22,676 nucleotides of DNA from a virus: the IMG/VR virus record IMGVR_UViG_3300027079_000008, positions 1-22,676 of that record. One strand, written 5' to 3'. The notes below the pieces were generated by a model. That model searched no databases. It was not told the origin of the DNA and saw nothing but the letters and a program-made list of their open reading frames with translations. Below are positions 1 through 5,027 of this stretch, in pieces. The translations under genes were made by a program, and so were the position numbers. How positions within the stretch are numbered: the first letter of the stretch is position 1; each line of letters begins with the position of its first letter.

Positions 1-127
1 CACCGCACTCGATGGCATACCACACCACCTGCTGCATGGCGTCGTGCGCCTTGCCGGCCAAATCATTGGCCCGCTGCGTCGCCTCCTCCATATAGTTCTG
101 CCGCGTGGGCAGCTTACTTTTACTCAT
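1..127 (-). CDS. Hypothetical protein, cut by the left window edge
   Basis: An ATG at 125-127 opens a frame that stays open to the left edge, giving 42 residues (MSKSKLPTRQ then NYMEEATQRA and so on). The start overlaps the stop of the upstream small gene as ATGA, and a GAGGAGGAG stretch just upstream is a strong ribosome binding site. The visible part is polar, looks helical and is rich in Gln, Ala and Asp. No family is recognised. The strong start and the coupling make it a probable real gene, but the missing C-terminus prevents any functional call. Confidence 0.6.
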   Translation of the reverse strand, partial: MSKSKLPTRQNYMEEATQRANDLAGKAHDAMQQVVWYAIECG

Positions 128-243
128 TGCTCCTCCTCACACTCGAAAAACCACAGACAGATCAGCATGATGGCCACGATGGCCACCGATGCCGCCGGCA
201 CACCCGCCGCAAACCCCAGCCAGAATGCGTCATTGGTCGTCAT
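124..243 (-). CDS. Small single-pass membrane protein (39 aa)
   Basis: The frame can be read further upstream, but the start chosen is the ATG at 241-243 (MTTNDAFWLG), because the upstream extension reads as out-of-frame sequence inside the preceding gene. The 39-residue product is almost wholly one hydrophobic helix, about residues 7-34 (Phe, Leu, Gly, Ala, Val and Ile rich), followed by an acidic tail ECEEEQ. It overlaps the preceding 46-aa gene by 14 nt and the next gene by 4 nt. Function is unknown. A holin-like or superinfection role is possible, but nothing in the sequence decides it. Confidence 0.5.
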   Translation of the reverse strand: MTTNDAFWLGFAAGVPAASVAIVAIMLICLWFFECEEEQ

Positions 244-370
244 ACATCGCATCCACCACGTAAGAGCCCTCGAGATCATCCAGAATCGACCGCATGAACC
301 CCACCACGTTGCCCACGGCATAGCCCACCACCCAGAGGCAGAGACCAGCCAGAGCGAGCTCAGTCGTCAT
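230..370 (-). CDS. Small membrane-associated protein (46 aa)
   Basis: An ATG at 368-370 starts a 46-codon frame ending with TGA at 230-232. Residues 4-26 form a hydrophobic segment (ELALAGLCLW and on) that could span the membrane once, followed by an acidic C-terminus ending in YDDQ. It overlaps the preceding gene by 11 nt (360-370), and the next small membrane gene starts inside its last codons. Two tiny membrane genes in succession suggest a functional pair, but no family is recognised. Evidence is the coupled layout and the clear hydrophobic segment, not homology. Confidence 0.45.
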   Translation of the reverse strand: MTTELALAGLCLWVVGYAVGNVVGFMRSILDDLEGSYVVDAMYDDQ

Positions 371-560
371 GGCCGCCTCCCTCAATTCGTGCCACCAAAA
401 TCGTTGGGCCGAGCTGCGGCGTATGCAGCACAGTAATCACTCGGTGCCTGCGCTCGTCTGGCGTGCTGATCGCCGCCTGCAGCTGCTCACCCTGCCTGGG
501 GATGGCACTGAATGCCATGCCCTTCGTCTCCGTGCCATCACTGACTTGTGCCCAGATCAT
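360..560 (-). CDS. Hypothetical protein (66 aa)
   Basis: The ATG at 558-560 lies 3 nt past the stop of the zinc-binding gene, and a GGTGAGG sequence at that gene's end can serve as its ribosome binding site. The protein (MIWAQVSDGT to GGGHDD) alternates short hydrophobic strands with polar turns, suggesting a small beta-rich fold. There is no cysteine, signal peptide or membrane segment. Small beta-rich proteins of unknown role are common in phage early regions. Function is not recognised. Confidence 0.55.
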   Translation of the reverse strand: MIWAQVSDGTETKGMAFSAIPRQGEQLQAAISTPDERRHRVITVLHTPQLGPTILVARIEGGGHDD

Positions 561-563
561 GCG

Positions 564-809
564 TCACCTCACCTTCGTTGAACCCCTCAGGAAATCCCCC
601 ACAGACCATCCCGAAAAATGCGGATTCGTGTTGCCTGCCGAATCCATCGCGTCGCCACACTCCGGATGCAGCACCACCGTTCCGGATTCGGTGCCATCAG
701 CCCAGCGATAGGACTGGTACGGTTGCCCGATCTCGACCGGATCGCCGCACCATGTACACTGTCTGACCTTGCGCGACCGCTTGACCGTCTGGTGGTGGAA
801 CACACTCAT
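564..809 (-). CDS. Small zinc-binding protein (CxxC...HPEC)
   Basis: This 81-residue protein has Cys18 and Cys21 (CTWCG) followed by His48 and Cys51 (HPEC). The spacing between the pairs is typical of small treble-clef-like zinc proteins often seen in phage early regions. Between them lies a strand-turn segment with a GQPY motif. The N-terminus is basic (VKRSRKVR), consistent with nucleic-acid contact. The ATG at 807-809 overlaps the stop of the upstream Lar-like gene by 4 nt. The zinc site is visible; the role is inferred only as possible nucleic-acid or protein binding. Confidence 0.65.
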   Translation of the reverse strand: MSVFHHQTVKRSRKVRQCTWCGDPVEIGQPYQSYRWADGTESGTVVLHPECGDAMDSAGNTNPHFSGWSVGDFLRGSTKVR

Positions 810-1117
810 GCCTGACCCTCCACTGATGATGCCGCATGTCTCCTATTCCAGGCTTCGACAGCGCCCTGCGCGGTGTCGTGGTATCTGCCGGTCGTGGCTT
901 TGCAGTTGTCACAGTTGAATTTGAACGTATCGGCCTGCAGGGTCTGCGACGAATACGCTATGCAGATTCGCACGGTCTCCCATTTTTTACCGACTCTGCG
1001 TGACGTCGTGGTGTGTGCGAGCTGTGATAGTGCGGGTTCACTTCCGCAGAAAGGGCACGGCAGCGGCTTGTCGCACTCCACAGACACGTATCCAGTTTTC
1101 TCAATCGTTATCTTCAT
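806..1117 (-). CDS. Lar-like restriction alleviation protein
   Basis: The 103-residue product has a zinc-ribbon pattern, LPCPFCG at Cys21/Cys24 and CDNCKA at Cys69/Cys72, followed by AVEAWNRR near residues 87-94. That arrangement is the hallmark of Lar/restriction-alleviation family proteins (Rac prophage Lar being the reference), which modulate host type I restriction. Many family members are annotated from this ribbon alone, so the antirestriction role is inferred. The ATG at 1115-1117 overlaps the RecT stop by 4 nt, and the end of that gene supplies a GGAGGGG ribosome binding site. The frame extends upstream of this ATG, but that part lies in the RecT gene. Confidence 0.75.
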   Translation of the reverse strand: MKITIEKTGYVSVECDKPLPCPFCGSEPALSQLAHTTTSRRVGKKWETVRICIAYSSQTLQADTFKFNCDNCKATTGRYHDTAQGAVEAWNRRHAASSVEGQA

Positions 1118-2073
1118 GGTGTCTGCCCCTCCACGTATGCCGCGATGGCCTGCCATTCCCGCTCGGCGTCGGGCTGATCGTCGACGTCAATGTCAGCGAT
1201 GGCCGCGTAGGCTGCCTCTGTGGCTGTCCGGGCTGCCGCAATGTCGCCGTCATTCAGGCCGACATAGATACCCCGCAGTGCCACCACCAGCTTGTGCTGC
1301 GGACTGTACCGCTCGGCCCACGTCCGCCCGATGGTCCGGATGTCCGCCAGATTCTCGACCCTGCGGGCGTCGTCCTGAGCCACCGAGGGCTCCTCAACCG
1401 CCACCGGCTCCGGCTGCGTCTCGATCACCTCGGGAATCGTCGCCGGCTTTGCCTGCCGCTTGGCCCGGGCCTTCGTGAGGATCGCCGCCGCCTTGGTCTG
1501 GGGCCGCTCAGCGTGGTCGATCCGGGCCGGCTCGACCTGCACCGCCGGCATCTCCGCCGGAATGTCGCGCAACTCCTCGGCTGAGCCCATGCCCCGGAGA
1601 ACGTCAGCGTAGAGGTTTCGGAGTGCGAAGGCCCGTGCTCGCATGGCCAGCATCCGCATCGGGTACTGCGTCCACGGGCCGGCCTTGCCCCACAGCTGCG
1701 CCCGCTTGGCGTCCTGCACTGAGAACGTCGCTGTCACCTCGGGCTCATTCCGTCGCTTGGCAATGCACGTTGCCACTTCGCCCTCGATCGTCTCCTGCAT
1801 CCACTCCCATGACGGGCAGCTGCGACAGACTGCCAGCAGCCCATCGCCGTACAGCCCCGGCATCCCGTTGATCATCGCCACTGACTGCATGGCCTGCATG
1901 GCATTCATGCCCAATGGCATCCCATGAGCCATCGCCCCAACAGCGTTCTTCGGATTGTTGACGTAGTGCTTCGGCACCATCTGAGACGCGCACAGCGTGG
2001 CCGCCAAATCCTCAGCATCCTTCAACGTCTGCGGAAACAACCAGTTGCCGCCCGCCTTAATCAATTCACTCAT
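1114..2073 (-). CDS. recT: RecT-family single-strand annealing protein
   Basis: A 319-residue protein whose first 170 residues match the RecT/Bet annealase pattern: an N-terminal helix (LKDAEDLAATL), then GMPLGMNAMQAMQS, INGMPGLYGDG and a later QYPMRMLAMRARAFALR block that is typical of the family. The C-terminal part is Ala/Glu/Pro rich and variable. It should coat single-stranded ends made by the adjacent exonuclease and pair them with homologous strands. The ATG at 2071-2073 shares one base with the exonuclease stop (TGATG). A GTG one codon earlier is an alternative start. Gene order exonuclease then annealase matches Red-like pairs. Confidence 0.88.
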   Translation of the reverse strand: MSELIKAGGNWLFPQTLKDAEDLAATLCASQMVPKHYVNNPKNAVGAMAHGMPLGMNAMQAMQSVAMINGMPGLYGDGLLAVCRSCPSWEWMQETIEGEVATCIAKRRNEPEVTATFSVQDAKRAQLWGKAGPWTQYPMRMLAMRARAFALRNLYADVLRGMGSAEELRDIPAEMPAVQVEPARIDHAERPQTKAAAILTKARAKRQAKPATIPEVIETQPEPVAVEEPSVAQDDARRVENLADIRTIGRTWAERYSPQHKLVVALRGIYVGLNDGDIAAARTATEAAYAAIADIDVDDQPDAEREWQAIAAYVEGQTP

Positions 2074-2984
2074 CACTTCTGCCCCTTCAAAAGAAACCTA
2101 CGACTCACACTGGCGACGGTACACTCCGCCGCCTGCTCCGGATACTTCTGCCGCAGCGTTGCCAGATCCAACCGGCTGCTGCTGCTGCTCTTCCATGTTG
2201 CCAACACACTGTCACCGTCGCACAGCTGCTCACCGTCCTGCATGTGCAGCTGGATGGCCAGCTTGAGTGCCTCCTCCTCGGCCTCAAGTGACTTCAGCAG
2301 CGATCGCACAGACGCCAGCTGCCGGACTGACTCCAGCACCGCCGGCGTCGCATCGACTCGGCTGCCCTGCCGTGACTGCCGCCACCGCTCAGCCGCCTCG
2401 CTCGTGCTGTACGGGCTCGGCTCGACCCCCTCGATCACGTGCCGGGCCCACCACTCATTCAGCTCGGCCACCAGCTCGGGATACTCCGTTGCCGGTCGCA
2501 TCGTGTAGATCGTCACCTCGGGCTTCGGGTCGCTCAGGAACATGACAGCGAGGTCCGCAAAGTCGCGACCGCTGACATAGAGATAGTGTTGCACCTGCAG
2601 CCAGTACTGCTCAGGAACGTCGTCCGATCCCGGCTCGCCCCAGCCGTCGCGACTCCGGGCGGTTTTGGCCTCGACAATCCTGTGCTTGGCCGTCGCGTCG
2701 ACGTTGGCGATCAAGTGCCGATGCACCTCGTGCCGCCAGAGCAGATGCGATCGCCGCACCGGCACCCCGGTCTGCTCGCTGTACAGCCGCAGCACCTCGG
2801 GCTCAAGGATCGTCCCGAGCAGCATCGGCATCGTCTGCCGGTCGTCGCCGATGTCGGTGGTTTTATCCAGCCAGACCTGCCGCGGGCTCTTCCAGGGCGA
2901 CAATCCGAGCACCGCCGCCACGTCTGAGCCACCGATGCCGGACCGTCGCCGGGCCAGCCATTCCTCGCGGGTTAATTCACTCAT
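2073..2984 (-). CDS. YqaJ-type/lambda Exo-like exonuclease
   Basis: The 303-residue product carries the YqaJ viral recombinase signature: RRSGIGGSDVAAVLGLSPW at residues 12-31, LGTILEPEV around residue 61, Asp96 in NVDA, then Glu105 and Lys107 in VEAKTA, and QVQHYLYVSG near 130-139. The Asp, Glu-x-Lys set corresponds to the metal-binding catalytic residues of the PD-(D/E)xK fold. It should resect double-strand ends 5' to 3' to feed the neighbouring RecT-like protein. A coiled helix follows at about residues 225-260. The ATG at 2982-2984 overlaps the upstream stop by 4 nt, and GGGAG lies upstream. The frame extends 5 codons further, without a better start. Confidence 0.9.
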   Translation of the reverse strand: MSELTREEWLARRRSGIGGSDVAAVLGLSPWKSPRQVWLDKTTDIGDDRQTMPMLLGTILEPEVLRLYSEQTGVPVRRSHLLWRHEVHRHLIANVDATAKHRIVEAKTARSRDGWGEPGSDDVPEQYWLQVQHYLYVSGRDFADLAVMFLSDPKPEVTIYTMRPATEYPELVAELNEWWARHVIEGVEPSPYSTSEAAERWRQSRQGSRVDATPAVLESVRQLASVRSLLKSLEAEEEALKLAIQLHMQDGEQLCDGDSVLATWKSSSSSRLDLATLRQKYPEQAAECTVASVSRRFLLKGQK

Positions 2985-3613
2985 CGTCGCATCTCCCACA
3001 AAGCCTTGATCACTGCCAAATACGCCGACCGAGCACCCTCGGCCCGGTGGTCCATCGCTGTGTGGTCCTCCTGCAGATCCCGCAGGGCCTCGCGTGAGTT
3101 GTCGAGCTGCATCTCGAGCCGTGCCGCGTATTCTGCAGCCTCAGCATCGGCGGTGTTCCTCGCCTCGGACTGCTGCAGCTCTCCTCGCAGTCGCTCGATC
3201 TCAGCCTGCAGCCGCTCGTTCTCGCCTAAACGCTCCGTCGATGCTGATAATGCTTTCAACCAGCCAGCATGATATTCCGCCAGCTGCCGCTCGAGCCGCT
3301 CGATCTCCGCCTGCAGCCGCTCGTTCTCGGATCGCAGTCGATCGATCTCGGCTGTCTGTTGTGTCAACGTGGTTCGCAATAGCTCGATCTTGGCTGTCTG
3401 GTCTCCCTGCGAGTTGTCCGGCAACGGCCCGAGATTTTCCACCAGATCCTGCTCGCTGCAGCCGCCATAACGACCGTAAAAACTTCCGTTGTCTGAATAA
3501 CGCTGGTCGCCGTCCGTCCACTGCTGCCCGTCATCGTCCGGTTTGCATTGCGTGATAACAAGTCGCTGCCCCGACCGATTCCGCCACACGCCCTCACAAA
3601 TTTGCACACTCAC
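2981..3613 (-). CDS. Coiled-coil protein with small N-terminal beta domain
   Basis: A 210-residue protein with two parts. Residues 1-65 contain a beta-rich segment (EGVWRNRSGQR, later GSFYGRYGG and DLVENLG) resembling a small domain found in many phage proteins of unknown role. Residues 70-195 form a long heptad coiled coil, including the block ENERLQAEIERL repeated twice about 34 residues apart. The GTG start at 3611-3613 overlaps the csrA stop by 4 nt, and the gene in turn overlaps the exonuclease start. It may be a structural or accessory partner of the recombination proteins, but this is only position-based inference. Confidence 0.7.
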   Translation of the reverse strand: MSVQICEGVWRNRSGQRLVITQCKPDDDGQQWTDGDQRYSDNGSFYGRYGGCSEQDLVENLGPLPDNSQGDQTAKIELLRTTLTQQTAEIDRLRSENERLQAEIERLERQLAEYHAGWLKALSASTERLGENERLQAEIERLRGELQQSEARNTADAEAAEYAARLEMQLDNSREALRDLQEDHTAMDHRAEGARSAYLAVIKALWEMRR

Positions 3614-3816
3614 TGCACACCCCCATTCTGCCTCTCATCCACCAACTCAGTCCGCAGGATTGCCACATCCCGCGGCGCCGACAGATGCAGCCTGACATAG
3701 TCCCCACGCGCGGCGATCACCGTGACCACCACGTTATCCCCGATGCTGATCTGCTGCCCCGGCCTTCGCTGCAGCACCAGACCACCCTTGAGATCCCTCA
3801 CCTGTTCCGATTTCAT
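3610..3816 (-). CDS. csrA: CsrA-type RNA-binding translational regulator
   Basis: The 68-residue protein aligns along its length with bacterial CsrA: GLVLQRRPGQ at residues 12-21, SIGDNVVVTV at 24-33, ARGDYVRLHLSAPRDV at 36-51 and ILRTELVDER at 53-62. Residues equivalent to the RNA-contacting Arg6, Arg7 and Arg44 of E. coli CsrA appear as Arg17, Arg18 and Arg55, while His43 and Glu45 are Leu and Thr. An 11-residue N-terminal extension precedes the first beta strand, where CsrA normally starts. The ATG overlaps the VRR-NUC stop by 4 nt. CsrA dimers bind GGA motifs near ribosome binding sites, so this protein could retune host mRNAs or its own operon. Confidence 0.93.
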   Translation of the reverse strand: MKSEQVRDLKGGLVLQRRPGQQISIGDNVVVTVIAARGDYVRLHLSAPRDVAILRTELVDERQNGGVQ

Positions 3817-4142
3817 CTCAACACCTCCTCTACAATAGCCCAATCCCTCGGTCTCCAGCAGTGCCATCCGCTGTACTGCTGCTGCTGCATGTCGCCAGTG
3901 ATGGCCGACCGCCAGCAGATCTGGTCCTCTCTCAGTTGTCCCTTGTCCGTCTTGAGCTCGACCAGCAGCACCCGCCCGCGTCTGGCCAGGACCAGATCCG
4001 GGAAGCCCGCATGGCCTGCGATGGGCGTGCGATACGTCTCCTTGCCTCGCACCCGCACCCGAGCTGGGCGCGTGTGGTGCACCCGCCAGCCGCGAAGGGC
4101 CGCATACTCGATCACCTGTCGCTGCCACTCGGCCTCGGTCAT
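3813..4142 (-). CDS. VRR-NUC domain nuclease
   Basis: The 109-residue protein is a single VRR-NUC domain of the PD-(D/E)xK superfamily. Visible motifs are Glu3/Glu5 in TEAEWQRQVI, GFPDLVL with Asp49, VELKTDKG with Glu62 and Lys64, and a Gln-containing LREDQ at 70-74. Stand-alone phage VRR-NUC proteins are thought to act as structure-specific nucleases such as Holliday-junction resolvases. It fits with the downstream exonuclease and annealase genes. The ATG at 4140-4142 is preceded by GGGGAAAG as ribosome binding site. It is the first gene of a run coupled by short overlaps that includes csrA. Confidence 0.87.
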   Translation of the reverse strand: MTEAEWQRQVIEYAALRGWRVHHTRPARVRVRGKETYRTPIAGHAGFPDLVLARRGRVLLVELKTDKGQLREDQICWRSAITGDMQQQQYSGWHCWRPRDWAIVEEVLR

Positions 4143-4202
4143 GGTGTCTTTCCCCGCAGAGAAATCCCCGCCGCACTGTGCAGCGGGAGAAAGGTGTCAG
4201 AA
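4143..4202 (-). promoter_or_regulatory. Leader with hairpin and two GGA motifs before the nuclease-csrA genes
   Basis: On the minus strand this 60-nt gap contains an imperfect inverted repeat: arm CCCGCTGCAC at 4187-4178 and arm GTGCGGCGGG at 4176-4167. It is followed by two GGGGA motifs at 4169-4165 and 4155-4151, the second being the ribosome binding site of the nuclease gene. CsrA recognises GGA, often as two sites bridged by a dimer, with one over the ribosome binding site. The motif pair is seen; autoregulation by the downstream CsrA is inference. There is no T-tract after the hairpin, so it is a poor intrinsic terminator. Confidence 0.35.
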
Positions 4203-4655
4203 TCAGGCCGTCCGCAAACGCACGCATCCCAAAGCATCATTGCACGCTGTGTATTTCCTCGAATCCTGCGCGTTGGCCAAATCGCCCGTCAAATCGCCGT
4301 CCTCGTCGACCAGCAAAAACCAGCCGTCACAACACGGGGCGGTGTCCGCCAACTCGCGGGTCAACTGCTCCCCGGCGTGCTCCTGTGCCCAGCCCTGCAG
4401 CGAATCGCGCTCGGTCCGCTCACGCTCCACACTGCACAGGGCTTTCGCTCCGGAGTCGTCCTTGGCGTCGGCCTCATTCTCCCAGATCAGCAGTCGGCCA
4501 TCCTGCCACTCGCCTGTGACCAGCTCGTCCATGTCGTAGCCGCGTGATGCCAGCAGCACTTCGGCATGGATTGCGGCTTCGGTGTTGTTCCTGAATGTGC
4601 CCAGCAGCTCAGTCTCGTTGCCGCTGGTGAATCTGATGGTGTACAAGTCGTACAT
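4203..4655 (-). CDS. Hypothetical acidic protein (150 aa)
   Basis: The start chosen is the ATG at 4653-4655 (MYDLYTIRFT). A GAGAGAGG stretch lies 10 nt or so upstream, while the extension further upstream runs into the intergenic region. The protein is acidic, with a beta-rich N-terminus (YTIRFTSGNETELLGTF), a helical middle with AIHAEVLLASRGYD, and a C-terminal Cys pair in TAPCCDGWFLL followed by ACNDALGCVR. There is no recognised family or membrane segment. It stands between the HTH gene and the nuclease gene with gaps on both sides, so it may be a separately expressed early gene. Confidence 0.6.
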   Translation of the reverse strand: MYDLYTIRFTSGNETELLGTFRNNTEAAIHAEVLLASRGYDMDELVTGEWQDGRLLIWENEADAKDDSGAKALCSVERERTERDSLQGWAQEHAGEQLTRELADTAPCCDGWFLLVDEDGDLTGDLANAQDSRKYTACNDALGCVRLRTA

Positions 4656-4716
4656 TGTTCTGCATCCTCTCTCAGATCGTCCTGTCTGCGTCGCACTGTG
4701 CGTCGCGTGTCTGAGT

Positions 4717-4745
4717 AAGTTATCGGCGGAGTTAATCTCACGCAA
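4717..4745 (-). promoter_or_regulatory. Possible promoter in the 131-nt gap upstream of the 150-aa gene
   Basis: The gap 4656-4786 has no gene. On the minus strand it contains TTGCGT (4745-4740), 17 nt, then TAACTT (4722-4717), a weak sigma70-like pair. The -10 side reads GCCGATAAC, the same nine bases found ahead of the HTH gene, and a 10-base motif shared in inverted orientation lies between the two boxes. Similarity to consensus is modest (TAACTT matches TATAAT at three positions), so this is tentative. Confidence 0.25.
4735..4744 (-). repeat. Operator-like 10-bp motif, copy 1 (TGCGTGAGAT)
   Basis: TGCGTGAGAT reads on the minus strand here and again, inverted, on the plus strand at 5003-5012. 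The two copies flank the HTH gene, and each sits between the putative -35 and -10 boxes of the two candidate promoters. This is where a repressor site would be expected. A chance 10-mer match in such a short span is unlikely but not negligible. Confidence 0.3.
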
Positions 4746-4786
4746 TAGCGGACCGTGGCGATTTTCAAAGATTTCTCAAACTCGCC

Positions 4787-4984
4787 TCACGTGGCGGATT
4801 TGTCGGGGCGTGTTGCCCTGCGTTCCGTCTGCTGCAGCGACCGCAGATCGCGATCCGTCAGCAGCCTGGTCGAGCCAACCACCTGACCCAGACCCAGCTG
4901 GCCGCAGAGCTGGCGGACCCGTGAGTGTGAGACTCCGAGTTGCTCCGCTGCCTGCCTCGTGGTGATGATGGTGGCTGTGTTCAT
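4787..4984 (-). CDS. Small helix-turn-helix DNA-binding protein
   Basis: The 65-residue protein opens with TATIITTRQAAEQLGVSHS and continues SRVRQLCGQLGLG, a clear helix-turn-helix of the MerR/excisionase type at residues 8-33. A short wing follows (VVGSTRLLTDRDL), then a basic tail. The start is either the ATG at 4982-4984 or one at 4991-4993, and neither has a ribosome binding site. A -10-like TAACAT ends 7 nt before the inner ATG, so a leaderless mRNA starting at that codon is plausible. It sits at the border between tail and DNA-metabolism genes, as expected for a transcription switch or an excisionase-like factor. No partner integrase is in view. Confidence 0.75.
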   Translation of the reverse strand: MNTATIITTRQAAEQLGVSHSRVRQLCGQLGLGQVVGSTRLLTDRDLRSLQQTERRATRPDKSAT

Positions 4985-4991
4985 GCGTGGC

Positions 4992-5019
4992 ATGTTATCG
5001 GCTGCGTGAGATGTTGCAA
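4992..5019 (-). promoter_or_regulatory. Possible promoter for the HTH gene
   Basis: On the minus strand TTGCAA (5019-5014), a 16-nt spacer and TAACAT (4997-4992) form a sigma70-like pair, with four of six consensus matches in each box. Transcription starting 7-8 nt downstream would begin at or next to the ATG at 4984. The spacer contains the second copy of the 10-base operator-like motif. The region lies in the 43-nt gap after the tail fibre gene. Confidence 0.3.
5003..5012 (+). repeat. Operator-like 10-bp motif, copy 2 (TGCGTGAGAT)
   Basis: The second copy of the motif at 4735-4744, in the opposite orientation. It lies between the candidate -35 and -10 boxes of the HTH gene promoter, so an HTH protein bound here could block its own transcription. 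Confidence 0.3.
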
Positions 5020-5027
5020 TCACAAAA

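Noticed and set aside
873-1584. Overlapping plus-strand frames of about 200 codons each
   Set aside because: They run opposite RecT and Lar genes; their low-complexity Pro/Arg content reflects GC-rich antisense sequence.
2173-2196. Trinucleotide CTG/GCT run as a repeat element
   Set aside because: It simply encodes a short poly-Ser stretch in the exonuclease gene.
4167-4187. Hairpin upstream of the VRR-NUC gene as an intrinsic terminator
   Set aside because: No T-tract follows, the loop is very tight, and it sits directly before a ribosome binding site, so a leader structure is likelier.
3817-4227. 137-codon upstream extension of csrA
   Set aside because: It is the VRR-NUC gene read out of frame; CsrA homology begins only near the ATG at 3816.
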